Of a stretch of DNA of 64,000 nt, positions 1 to 13,252 are shown in pieces (within the stretch, counting starts at the first letter, position 1; each line of letters begins with the position of its first letter). The stretch comes from Arion vulgaris (taxonomy: Eukaryota; Mollusca; Gastropoda; Stylommatophora; Arionidae). The stretch lies in the NCBI GenBank assembly GCA_020796225.1, contig CM036765.1, forward strand, positions 38,468,066-38,532,065, in the 5' to 3' direction. Position numbers and translations under genes: made by a program. The notes under the pieces were generated by a model. The model had not been told where the DNA came from and ran no database searches. It saw only the letters and a program-made list of their open reading frames with translations.

Positions 1-195
1 TAATGTAGCTTGCAGTCGATTTTCTGCTGTGGGCATTGACTCTTCCCTTGCCCATATTGCCAGGTCGTCGGCATACATGGCAGAGTGAACTCGTTCTGGG
101 AGGCATGTTGCAATGTCATTGGCGAAGACTAGAAAGAGAGTCGGTGAGAGCACTCCTCCTTGGGGGACTCCTTGCTCCAGTGGTTACTCCATCAC
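1..195 (-). mobile_element. LINE reverse transcriptase fragment (YADD)
   Basis: The minus strand reads EQGVPQGGVLSPTLFLVFAN and then MYADDLAIWARE, the RT palm of a Jockey/I-type LINE, probably the RNase H-bearing lineage found elsewhere in the window. It is cut by the window edge. Confidence 0.75.
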
Positions 196-402
196 ATTGC
201 AATAACAGGGAAATTAAATAGCTGATAGTCTGGCTAAATAAGAAGAGAAATTGCCACAGAACAACTATCTGGTTAGCTATGAGGAAACTAAAACTAAAAG
301 CCATCCATCACTAGCAATGAGTAATATCTTCAGGCATGTGCTACCACACCTCTCTGGTTATTATACCTGACTGTAAAGTCAATCTGGAATGCAATCCCTA
401 TG

Positions 403-745
403 AACAGGTGGGACACATATGATCAGGGTTGGATGTGTTGGTATTGTGTGTGTCCTTTCCTGCAGCTTGTTTTCTCTATGAATCAGCAGCTATGAGTCCT
501 TGTGGTGTTGCAGATCATCTTTGATGATCTTCGAAAAGAATTCCAGTATGCGATGCCCATATCAAAGCATTTGAGACACTTTAATAGTGTCTTGAAGTTT
601 TTTTTCTGCTCAACCACTGGTCATTTTCCCTATATAGCTTGACATACATCAGCTGTTGTGGGATGCATTCATCCAGCATCCGTAGAATGTTAACAGACCA
701 TCTTACCTGGGCCTTTTGCAAGAGAGTGTGGATATTTTGAATTTT
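403..745 (-). mobile_element. LINE 3'-end fragment
   Basis: This stretch is an antisense, diverged copy of 41170-41525: GATCAGGGTTGGATGTGTTGG, GTTTTCTCTATGAATCAGCAG and the following block correspond in order. It has no intact frame. Confidence 0.6.
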
Positions 746-1084
746 GTCCTGCTATTTCATTTTGAGCAATCATATAGTGTGTGTTTGAAGTGTATAGCCA
801 GGAACTTTTAGAGACTTACAGATATTATTACCTATGACACATGATGAGAACAAAGATAAAAAATAAGGTAAATAGTCAACTTGGAAATTTAAAACAAAGA
901 ACAAGTAGGCAACTGGCTTTACACATAAAAGCAAGCCACAAAAAAGTAAATAGAACCAACGACCATGCAACCAACATTTTCTTATTAAACACTGCAGAAG
1001 AATAAATGAAGTCACTATGCAAAAGCCCCATAAAAAGAATAATTAAACAAGCAATTCACATACTCTCTTCTCTCTCTTTGCCTT

Positions 1085-4060
1085 TTTAACCCGAGTTGGG
1101 GCATAGGCCCTCAACCAACTCATGCCAAGTCTTCCTATCTCTAGCTATCTCCTGTGCCCCCTCCAGCTCTTCTTTATATTGTTGATCTCCGCCCCCAAAT
1201 CTCGTCTCCATGTATTTCTAGGCTCCCCTTCTTTGCTGTCCTGCGGTTCCAGCAAGGACCCTTCTTGTTATATTCCCCTTCGGTTTCGCAAAGTGTGTCC
1301 TATCCAGCGCCAGCGTCTTTTTAACCTGTTCGTTCACTGGAATCTGTCTTGTTCTCTCCATAAGTTCCTCATTGTGACCTATCCTTACCATCTTATTCCC
1401 TCTATTCTGCTAGACACCAGTTGATGAATGTTTGCAATTTATGCGCTATTGTTTTAGTTGTTCTCCATGTTTCTGACCCATACAGTAGAACTGCTTTAAC
1501 ATTAGAGTTAAATATCCAAATTTTGTTCTAGATTTGATTTCTTTGGACTTCCCAAAAGTTTCCCATGCAATGAAAGCTCCTCTTGCCTTCTGTATTCTTA
1601 TTTTAACATCTCTATCTGTTCCACCCTCTTTGTCTCGTTGCTGCCCAAATATGTGTATGATTCTACCTCTTGAAGTGGATTTCCCCAGGAGATCGAGTTG
1701 TCGTTTGTTTGGTTAATTCTCAATATCTTTGTCTTTCCCTTATGAATGTCAGCCCTAGTTGCTGGGACCTTTGATTCAATGTGTTTAGCTTATCCTGCAT
1801 CTGATTTCGTGTATGTGACAGAACGGCTATATCATCAGCGAAGTCCAGATCATCTAGTTGCTCTGTCAGAGTCCATTGGATTCCATTTCTGGTGTTAGTT
1901 ACTGTGGTCTTCATAATCCAGTCTATTGTCAGTAAGAACAACAAAGGTGATAGAAGACATCCCTGACGCACTCCTGTTTCTATTCCCAAAGTATCTGTTA
2001 GTTTACCTTCATGAAGAACTCTACATTTCATATCTGTATATGTTGCTTTTATTAGGTTAATAATTTTCTGTGGGATTCCATAATGCCTCATTAATTTCCA
2101 AAGGGTTTCCCTATCAATACTGTCAAAAGCCTTCTCATAATCAACAAATCCGATATAAAGTTGGGATTTCCATTCAATACTTTGCTCTATTATTATACGT
2201 AATGTGGTTATCTGGTCAGGACAGGATCTATTTGGTTGGAAGCCTGCCTGTTCATCTCTTAGCTTTATATCGATGGCATCTCTCAGTCTCTCCAGGATGA
2301 CTCTGCTTAGTATTTTCCCAGGTAATGACAACAGCATTATTCCCCTATAGTTTTCACACTTCTGAAGGTCCCTTTCTTTGGTAGCTTCACCAGGTATCCT
2401 TCTCTCCAGTTTGCTGGTATTTCTTTGATCTCCCAGATTCTGCTAAATAATTTATACAGTATTTCTGTGGATGTGTTTATGTTGGCTTTAACACGCCTCT
2501 GCTGGAATACCATCTGGACGGCCCTTTTCCATCTTTTAAAAGTTTAATGGCTTTACTAATCTCCTCCTTGGATGGTTTCTCACAGTTGATGTCCAAGTCA
2601 ATTTCTGCCGGTTGGATATCTGGGGGTTTGTAGGTGCTGGTCTGTTCAGGAGTTCCTTGAGTATTCCATCCATCTTTCCATTTGGTCTCTAACATTAGTG
2701 ATAGTTTCCCCACTACTATTTTTGATCAACCCATTTGATGGTCTGTATTTTCCTGCTAGCTTTCTAGTGATATTGTAAAGATCCTAAGGTTTCCTTTTCC
2801 TGCAGCTACCTCTGCTTCTCTTGCTAGATCTTCTACGTATTGTCTTTTATCTAACTTTATTTGTTTCTTCACTTTCTTGCTAGCTTCTGTGTAGTTTCCT
2901 GAGCTATGGCTTTGGCAGTTCTAGTTTTGCTATTATTTAAATCTGCTTTCCTCTTTTTCCTTTCTTCTATTTCCTTGAGAGTTTCTGGAGTTATCCATGC
3001 CTTATGATTCCGCTCCTTCTTTCCTAATACCTCTGTGCATGTTTCATTCCAAATATTTTGGCTTGCTGCCAGCATTCTTCCGCACTCACCTCATCTTCTA
3101 ATTGCTGCAACACCTCATACTTATTAGAGACTGTGACCGTGAACTGTTCCTTTGTTTCTTGACTTCTAAGGTATCCTACATTATATTGGTGTCTATGTTC
3201 ATGGGATGTTATGTATCGCTTAAGCTTCAGTTTAATTTTACTTATCAGCAAATGGTGATCGAATCTACATCTGCCCCCTTAGGACCCTTACATCTTGTAG
3301 AGATGACCTGAATTTCTTGTTTATGCATATGTGGTCAATTTGATTTTCTGTTCTGTGATCTGGTGATACCCAGGTTGCTTTATGTATTCTTTTATGTGGA
3401 AAGACACTTCCACCTATGACGTATTGATTAGCTGCAAAAAATTAGTGAATAGTTCTCCATTTTCGTTCATTATTCCTAGTCCGTGTTTTCCCATGATCTC
3501 CTCGTAGCCTATGTTGTTCGAACCTATTTTGGCATTGAGGTCACCCATCAGAATTTTGATGTTCCCATTTCTCTGATTACCTATAATATTTTGAAGTTTT
3601 ATGTAAAATTCCTCTTTTACTTTTCCTCTTTATCATTGGTAGGTGCATAACACTGGGTCACATTCAAGAATACTTTCTTTTTGGCGGTTCTGAATGTTGC
3701 TGTGATTATCCCAGGACTCACTGCTTCCCATTTTGTAGTGCCTTCTCGCTTCTTTAGATAGCATTAAGCCCTCCTTCACTATGGGGCATTTTTTTCCATA
3801 TGGCCTGAGATCAGCATTGTTTCTCCTGTGTTTAGACGTTGTTTGCCTGCACCATTCCACCTAGTTTCACATAATCCCAAGATGCCAATCCCGTGAAATT
3901 TCATCTCATTTACAACCTGTGCTGTCTTTCCCATTTGATACATACTTCTAACATTCCAGGTGCCAATTCTGGAGCTTTTCCTAGGTGAAAGGAAGATAAT
4001 CTGCGGTGTAGACTCCTTGCGGCTTTCTCTGCATCGCTTCATACCTCTTCTAGAAGAGCT
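1085..4060 (-). mobile_element. Nearly complete LINE with APE endonuclease and RT
   Basis: Reading leftwards from 4060, the endonuclease start is RIGTWNVRSMYQMGK and ILGLCETRWNG. A middle region follows (about 3.0-2.45 kb). RT motifs are EQAGFQPNRSCPDQI, FVDYEKAFDSIDR, GVRQGCLLSPLLF and LDDLDFADDIAVLSH (about 2300-1800). The thumb and C-terminus lie to about 1090. There is no RNase H domain. Several frameshifts and stops (for example after RERQRY near 1720) make it inactive. It lies downstream of the last GSAP exon seen. Confidence 0.85.
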
Positions 4061-4619
4061 TCCTTTCCTCTTGGTTGACAGTTTTTATTTTATTTTTATG
4101 TGACTTGTTCATGGTTAATTCACATACAATGTAAGATAATTTCTTATGTAAAAGCATTTACAAATGTAAATATAAAGAATAAATATTTTATGAGAAATTA
4201 TTAATTTAACATGCAGTCGAAGAAATTACAGAATTTGGGGAACCAGAGCTGACCAAGAACCTACCCCACCTCTGAGTGGTGGTCCTGATATCAGGCTGCT
4301 TCACAGAAGTCTGGCAAGCATGTAGAGATTGAGTAGAAAGAGAATTGGGTTACAGACATGCTGTGCTGATAACAAAGGTGTCAGGCCGAATTGCACATGC
4401 ATTGTAGTATCATTGCAAACAGCACCACAACATAACAAACACAGTTTTCAGGGAGAGTTTTCAGGGAGAACAAAGTAGAACAAAAGGTACATGCAGAACC
4501 TCATCAAATGAGACTGCTAACAAATAAAATATTACAGTTTGTAGAATGTAAATAAAGTAATGAGGTGCATACATTGTTGCAAACAATATAAACTAAAAGA
4601 TTTTGACACAATGACTTGC

Positions 4620-7600
4620 CTTGTAAAAGAATTTGAGTAACTTGTTCTCTAGCTTTTCGTTGCTGTGTTATAGGATGATTCCAACGCTCAAAACAATCTT
4701 CTGCTGTTGGCTTTTGGAGAGAAAAATAAATTACACTAAAGTGAAAAGTATTCCAACAAATTCTTCTTCTATGTTTACTCTCAGACATCAACACACACTT
4801 GTGTGGTGCCAGGATCTGCAAGGGAAGCAAAGAATAGCACCATTGTGACGTACAAGGCATGCTGTAAGAGGTGACTGATGTAGGGGCCTAGGGAAGCTAC
4901 CTAGTAAATAAAAAGTGTCACAGAAATCTGATGTGCTGGTCTATTTGTAGGCGCATAACTGGCACAACATACAATCGCTCTAAGGTTCCGATCACATACA
5001 AATCACACAGAGTGGTTAACAAGTGGTCAATATGGAGCGTTCAAAGAAGAAATCAACACAAATATCTTCAAGAAAGTAGTGGTCTGCAGCATCAGGCTGT
5101 TGAGATCACCAAAGACTGTTATAAAATGACACTGGTGACAACACCATCAGTCTTCTCTAATCCCCTTACACTGGATACCTTTATGAAAGATGTTCAGAAG
5201 CCATTTTGTCACAGTCATCATAAATTTTCTATCTTTAGTTTATTGCAAATATAATCTTACAAATGAGTTATAAAAAAACACAAGACAACAACTTTAGAAG
5301 GAAAAAAACAGTTTTACAAATGGCTATTGGAGCCAACATCTGTTACTGTATAAGATGTGTGAATGATATCTGTAAGTATTTGAACGAGATTAACTTATTA
5401 TTAAACTTTATTTATCATTCACTATTATAGAGTATGCATGCAAGTCTAGGGTAAATACGCCCTGCTGGATAAATATGTCAGCTATGCATAATGTATTAGA
5501 AATTACAATTATTTCATAACAAATAGGCCTTCTTATGTATCAATAAATATGTATTTACCTTGGGCAATCTGGAGATGATCTGAAACTTGATAACTGGTAC
5601 TTCCTCATCTGCATCATCAGGAAGGTCTACATATATTGAATAAACAAAAATTAGCGATATTAAACTACACTGCACATGAAAATTAAGAATTATCAGCATA
5701 GATGAAAATTAAACATGCATCTTAACATACTTAGCAATACAATAGATATAACATAAATATTAAACAAATAAGTGGCAGTTTATACAAAGTTGAAGATAGT
5801 TGAACACTACATTATCTATTACAAATTTGAATATACCCAAAAGTGAGAAAAAAACTAGATACAACTTAAGGACAGACCGCACCCCTATATTTAACGATTT
5901 TTCTTAAAAAATGAAATTTGAGTTTTTTTTAATTTTAGGTAATACATCCAATTTCGAACAAGAATCTATCTTTAGTTTGATAAAAAAATGTAGTTTTGTA
6001 TTTTAATTACATTTTTTAACTAGGCATGTATATGTTTTTTAGCTAATTATATAGGAAATATCATAACTTTGCTTCAACAGATGGTAGCAAAGTGTTTATA
6101 GTAATATGGTAGTGCAGATAGATTAACTAATAGCATCATTAAACTTATGCAGCGTGATTATGATGTAACTTGTACAAAAAATTCTGGAAAATTAGAGAAC
6201 ATTGGTTGGATAAATAGTATTTGAGCCATATTTAAACATCACAAAGATAACCATGAGAACTCCAATAGGCTGAGTAGCTTGTGCCCTAAAGATAAAGTTT
6301 TAGTTGATTGAGAACAAACTGCCTAATTTTATTTTTGGCAACATAATGCAAGTATTTGTCAAGCTATCTTGCGACTTCGTTGACAAAATATATTCATGGT
6401 GGTTCTCACAATGCTAGTGAATCTTTCCATAATCTTATATGGACTTGGTGTCCTAAGATCTCATTTACTTTGAGGAGGAGCTTAAAAATAACTGTCAATG
6501 ATGCCAATATTGTAGTTAATAATATGAAATTGTGCCGATATGAAACTTTTGTTTTAGTTTAACTTTTCCTTTGGAAAACATTATTTTCAGTATTTTGCTG
6601 TCATCTATAAAAACCACATATCTTCCTTACTAATACAGAATTTAGGCACCAAAAGATAGAAAGATGTAAAACAACTAGCATGGCATCTAAAGCATGTGAT
6701 GAGGCAAGTTTGTATGCTCCTGGGGATCTTAAAGTAAATTAATTTGGTCAATAATTGAAAATATGTTAGTTTTTGGCTTTTTCTCAAAATTGTTATTTTC
6801 CATAAATGTATGTCACTAAATACACGTTTTTTCAAAAACTACTCAAAGGATTGCTGTATAAATTTGCATACTTCTTTCTTATGCATATTTGATCATCCCC
6901 TACCACTTTAAAAAGAATTCATTGAACATTTTTTGTGTCTCATGCAAAAGAATATCTCCTACCCCATATGTTTTTAGTCAAAAATCTGGATTTGCATTTA
7001 AAAATTCAGAAAAAACTCATTTTATTATACTTTATAAATATTTTGCTACCAGTTCAAGATATGCCGATTTACAATAACATCTGAAAGTTCTATAGTGCTA
7101 ATCTGAATAGAACATAAATCATCCTGTATTTTGCAAGGTTACTTTTTGGGCATTTTTCCTTAAAAACCCCACTATATTAATTTTTTCATAGAATATACAT
7201 GCTTGGATTTTTTGAAATTTTTTCCCGAGTTTTAACATCAAGTTGATCATTTAGAATCATAAACGCAACCTCAATGATCAATATTTCTGTTTAGGGGTGC
7301 CGTCTGTCCTTAAGTACTTTTAGATCATAAGCTGCTAAAACAACAATCCAATGGCAATATAGAGAAAAGTGGTCGCAAGACCACCCTCAACACAGTGCCA
7401 AAGATGGGTACTATGGTCTGTCCCGTAGCAAACAAGTTATTATATTCTGCCTCCATATCGGCCATAACAGACTCCAGGCCCACATGTACAATAAATTTAA
7501 AATTGGCACAACTAGTCTGTACCACTGCGAGAAGGCGGACATGAAGACAGAGCACCTACTGCAAGACTGCCAACTGCTAGCAGGCCTGAGAAACGAAACC

Positions 7601-10600
7601 TGGCAGGAAAGTACCGAGTTTAAAGAGAAGCTGTACGGAGGGATGGAGTCCTTAAAAACAAAAGCTGAATTCATGAGAAAATCTGGTACATCAGTCTAAG
7701 CGGGATAGCGGAGAGAGAGACCATAAGCTTGTCTTGTAACAGCTATACTTTACTTCTTCAATTCTATTAATGTAAATACATGTACTGCTCGCAGCTCCAT
7801 AAAATCAGATTTAACAGAATTGTATTTTACTTTTACAATTCTAGTAGCGTAGATAGAGGTACTGGTCATGGCTCCATAAAAATCAGATGTTACAAGGTCA
7901 TACATTACTACTACCTTCTAGTAGCGCAAATAGCTGTATTAGCAGCTGCGTCATAAAATCAGATGTAACAGGGTCATTCTTAACTTCTCTCCTACTTAAC
8001 TGTAAGCTTCCTACTTAAGCTTCTCTTCCTAGCTTAATCTCTATATGGTCTTCTACTGTTTATCTTGTGCATAACTATCTAAGTTTCCTCTTCAAGTTTT
8101 CAATTCTTGGTTTTTTAAAACTGCAAAAACTGTCATTACAGTGTTTTCCCATTTCTGAGAGTATGCTGGGGATTGTATAGAGCAAAGGAATTAAGGCTGC
8201 TTGTCCGAAGCTGTCACCATACATATGCAGGTCATAGGTTTTATTTGCATAAAAACTTTACAGTGGAGTCAGAAATGGGATTTTTATGTCAAGAAACACC
8301 ACCGTGCTTGTCCATTCAGTCACCTGCTCTCTGATATATTATACTGTTTTTATACAGATAACAAATCTCTGATAATACAAATTTTCCTGCACGGATCTCT
8401 TCTATGTCTTCTCTATACTTAAAATCAAATTCCCGTTAAAATACCAGACTACATTTTTCTAGATGTCCACTATTAATATAATGGTCTCTGGTTTCAAGAA
8501 ACAATCCCGTCAAGTTCGCTGTGAGATTCTAACATTTATATCATATTCTACTAGATATTGCAGGTTGCTAGTTGCAGGTCTATTTCAAGAATCATCTGTT
8601 CAAAAGCACATTTTGATCTTCCCAAAACACTCACTGGGTTTCTAACTACAGGTAAACATCACAACTAGAATGTCTGGTCAGTCACTGGTAAACAGTTGAG
8701 AGGTCAACCATTCAGACAGGTCAAAGGGAGTGTCAAAACTAATTCTTCTGTGCATTATCTACTTAGTTCTGTTCCTATTTTCTGCCCTGTTACAATCTTT
8801 AACTACACTATATGCAACTGGAATATATATCTGAAATGTTAAATGATTTGGAGGTTATTTTAAACTGTAGGTCATAAGGGTTTGCTATTGTTAGATTTGG
8901 GGAGGGAGGGGTTATAAGTAGTATTCACTATTCTCTCTCAACATCTTTCTTGTCAACAAATTCACACATAAAAAACCCAACTAAAATTGTTATGTTAAAC
9001 TAAAGAAAGGTAAATAACTTAGACAAAAAGTACAAACAACAACGCAAGGAAAAAATAATATCAGATAGTTACAGACAGCAGATATAACACTATCATAACT
9101 TGAATTGAAAAAATATTGGTATATATATGTACTTGGGTTTTCTAGCTAGCAGATATAGTAGAACAATCACAAAGTGAAACAGGGCATACAGAACAACTAC
9201 TTCCCGTATGAGAATGTAGACTGGGGTGTACGGCCGACATCCAATGGCTCTCCAAGATTCCATCTACTATGGTAATTATTGTGATTGGCTCTGTCTTTCA
9301 TTCAAAAGGTTTCAAAAAAGTCAGTTCTGATATGAGTGGGGGTAGCATAAATCACAGCCTCTGGTAATAAAAATATGCTTCCAACCTACAGAATCTTATG
9401 CAGATCTCTTGTCCTAGACATGCATATGTTCACGGTAATGAGAACTGTTCCACTGACTTTGAAAGCACCCATAGTCTGGATGATGGATTGTAGGAACATA
9501 CTGTAGCTACTAAATGATTGCCTGTTAGATAAGGAAATTGCAACTGATGATGCATCTATACTGCATTTGAAGGAATTTGGATTCCAATGTTGCATGAGTA
9601 GGACTGAGCCTCTGAAGGTAAGAACAAGGGGTGTGTTTAACCAGTGAACTACAGGAACCATCAGCTTGAACACCATTCAATATCAGCTGGGGTGACGTAG
9701 CACATACATAGCCCAGAGAGCTATGAGGTCACTTAAGAAGTCCATTAATATTTATACACACACATACACATATATATATAAATAATGAGTGAGAGATGGA
9801 GAGATTAAGCTTCAAGCAGTAAGTACTTATAGAAAATATTTCCTACCAACAATCACTTGAAGAGCGCATACAAAAGCTAGATATATACAATTACTGACAT
9901 TGTCAATTTAATGATCAGTATATATATAACAGGCCCTTACCAGCCAGCATAGGACTACTAACTCTGACAGAGTAAAACTTATCTTAACTTACCACCCCCA
10001 TAGTTCCCTGGTGAAAAATGTTTTATTCCGTCATCTGTCTCTCCTTAGATCAGATCCTGAGACCCGTTCTGTCTTCCCAACTATCCTTTGGTGTCTTACA
10101 GACGGGACAGAAGTCTTAAGGATATGTTGGTACACAGTCGCCTTAAGTCCAATATCCAGACTCATTTTGGCACTGTCCAGTGTGGTCATCGGCGTTGCAA
10201 CACGTGTGCTTATGTGATACAGACGCGTACTGTATCTTTTCCTTTAGGCACGTTTCTTATTGACGGTGGGTTCACATGCGCGTCCCGTAATCTTATCTAT
10301 GCCATTATCTGTAAGCGGTGTAACAAGGCTTATATCGGCGAGACAGGCAAGAGGCTCAGTGACCGATTCGCCCAACACTTACGCGACATACGCCAATGCT
10401 CTGTGACCCTGTAGCCACCCATTTCAATGATACTGGCCATTTAGGTGCTCACGATGTCCAGGTCACAGCCATCCGATCATGTTCCTCGGATGATCGCAGT
10501 CGATTTGCTCTGGAGAATCGGTTGATTTCTTTGTATGGTACCTTGCGACCACGTGGCTCAACGTATTACATTCTTATGCTTCTTAGTACTTTCTCTTCCC

Positions 10601-13252
10601 ATGCTTTGTAATCTATATGGGTATATGTTGCATGTATTCATGTTATATTCCATTCTTATGCTTCTTAGTACTTTCTCTTCCCATGCTTTGTAATCTATAT
10701 GGGTATATGTTGCATGTATTCAAGTTATATATTTACTAGATGTTTCATTGTTTCTTTTCCTTTCTATTTCTAGTTTTTTTTTATGTGTGTTTTTTGTGTT
10801 ACATTTATTTCGTTATTCGTTTTTATTCCAGATTTTCCTTAGATACGTTTGTATTTGGTCGTCCATTTGTGTTTCATTTTAATTTGTCACTCCTGTTTGT
10901 TCGTTTGCTTGATAAAGGCCTTGTTGGTGAAACGTTGCTGTATTTTGTCATTGTTTTTGTAATTTGTAAAACTACAGTACTTTGTAATTACGTGTTTTGT
11001 CAATTTAATGAGAACAGTTGTAGAATAAAAAGTAGCAGAGATTTACTGAAAAACAGAAACAATCAAATAGTAAACAAAGCATTAAAAAAGGAGTGATTAC
11101 ATTACCTTTGAACAGTTGTATAATAAAATCTGGTGTCAGTGTTAGAATGTGTCTGTCAACATACTGAAAAAATAAGCTAACAAAAAAAGAAAGTAGGTGA
11201 AGCATGTGCAATGTTAGGGTTACAAAAATACTGCTAAATGACATTCCCTAGAATAGATTCCAGGATTCTAAAAATTATTTTTAAATACAGTCTCGCTAAA
11301 ACTTCAAGAAAACCTCTACATCTTCGTTTCTCTAATCCTGTTTTGCCTCACAGCATCAGGATAAGAAGAGATTTCTGGAGCGAGCTTTGTGTGCACTTCA
11401 TAAACAGTGTTTTTCATCACCTCTGTTATCTCTGTGGTCCACGTTTTGTGTGGACGACCTTTTGCTTTGTATACACTGTATAAGTAACATTACTCTTTGA
11501 GGCAATCTGTCTGTTGGTAATCTGCTGTGGCTGAACCATTGTTGTTCCTTGATGAAGTTCATTACTAATGTTGTACCCATTTATTTCCTGATGTCTTTAT
11601 TTCTAAACCAGTCTCTTCTTGATACTCCCAGCATTCTGTGTAGACACTTCATTTCTGTCGTGACTATTTTCTTCTATGGTTTGATGTCAGCGTCCAGGTT
11701 TGGCAATGTTCGGAGAAATATTGTGTCAATGCTCTTTTAGTGTTTTTGGTGACATGAGTGCCTAGAGAAGATAATTTTGGAGGGAATGGTAACTGGAAGA
11801 AGAACTAGAGGAAGACCTAGAAGATGATGGGCGCAAGATGTCATTGATGATCTGAGAATGACTGCTGCTGATGCCAGTCAACTTGCACAAAAGAGAGATT
11901 TTTCATGACTGCTGTCATGAGAGCCAAGTTCCGGAAGGGACAAGCTACTTAATGATGATGGTGACATGTTTGCATCTGACAATTAGTGCCATGTGTCCTA
12001 TAATGCGATTTGCTTTATTGCATTTATGTTAGATTTCGTTAGTTATTCTTTCATTTGTTAAAAAAAATGCTTCCTAAGTATGTAAAGTCTTTGACTTGTT
12101 TTAATGGGTGCTTGTCAATGGAGATATTGGTAGTGTTTTCCTCTGTAGTAAATTTCAGACTTCTCCATAGTAAGTTCACGAAGTCAATCCTTCACATTTA
12201 GCCCCTCTTAAATAATAAAAAAAGCAAAGTTATCTAACAAAATCTTACTACACCTTGTAGACAACTTTTCCTTTCAAATTTATAATGTAAAAGTGCAACT
12301 GAAGAAAATACTTAACTAACTGGCAATGTGTACTTACTGAAGCTCAAGACATTTGAATCCCAGTGAAGTAAAGAAACTGGCAAAGCCTACAGGAGAAACA
12401 CAAAAAACATGTGATCTTCAAATAGAACATAAATTAAAAATGAAAAAAACAACATATTTCAGACTATGTTAAATACTTGATATCAAAATATGACTAATGT
12501 TTTAAGATGTTCCAAGTGGACCCCGGATCCAATATTAAGAAGGGAAAGATAGAAACCTGTTCAAGTATGTCATAAAAGATAATAAAATTATTACATTAGA
12601 CTAGCAACTTTATTATGAAAAAAAATCACAACAGATGTCAATATTAAAACAAAAGAATGTGGTGCAGACTTTTGTAGCGAGGTGAAGTAGTACAAAAATG
12701 TTACAGACGTCATGCTTGCACTCCTCTGGACTCGCAGACTGGAACAGCGAAGTCAAAAGGGGGCAGTTGATGCTTGAGAAACTTAGCTACTCCATTAAAA
12801 TTTCCCAGGCATGCGTCACAGAGAGATCACTTCATGGCTGACTTTGTTGACCAAACCAACACGGAGGATAACAGTTACAATATGGAGAATAATTACTTAT
12901 ACACACAAACACAAATTGATAAAATAAGGTAAAAAAAAGGGTTTAAAAGTCGAAAGATTGACTTCAGTGCACGTGGTTTTACTCCATACGGCTCGGTCCC
13001 TCTTCGCAGTACTGGCACGCCACCTGCTGAGAGTATTGCACAAAGCACGAACTCCGTAGCTCCAGAAAAAAAAAAAGTCAGTAAGAGTAGAAAAAAGGAT
13101 ATTTATGGGAGAACAGAATGAAAGGCATAAAACTAAATACCAGAATAAAAAGCTTACTGGGTGGTATAGGAAAACCTAAATCTCCAACCGTAAGGTAGAA
13201 TCTCTCATACAATTGAAATAGTTCATACTCTTCATCTGTCGCTGGTTCTTGC
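4620..13252 (-). CDS. GSAP: GSAP C-terminal domain exons
   Basis: 13158-13252 encodes EEYELFQLYERFYLTVGDLG; 12338-12386 encodes FASFFTSLGFKCLEL; 11106-11176 encodes LFFQYVDRHILTLTPDFIIQ; 5559-5626 encodes DADEEVPVIKFQIISRLPK; 4620-4710 encodes DCFERWNHPITQQRKAREQ. All match the GSAP-16K region in order and phase. The acceptor of the third is GTTAG at 11177, not the nearer TTTCAG, which would break phase. The last exon ends at a GC donor (AAG then GCAAGT). The final approximately 50 residues are not found in 1-4500. Confidence 0.86.

Noticed and set aside
800..880. Possible last GSAP exon (VDYLPYFLSLFSS on minus)
   Set aside because: Phase and a GTAATA donor would fit, but the similarity to the C-terminal FLPL block is too weak, the acceptor is AAG, and the exon would not end in a stop.
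10740..11096. 118-codon plus-strand frame MFHCFFSFLFLVFFYVCF
   Set aside because: It is the translated pLTR/3' region of the Penelope element, not a protein; the same frame appears in other pLTR copies.
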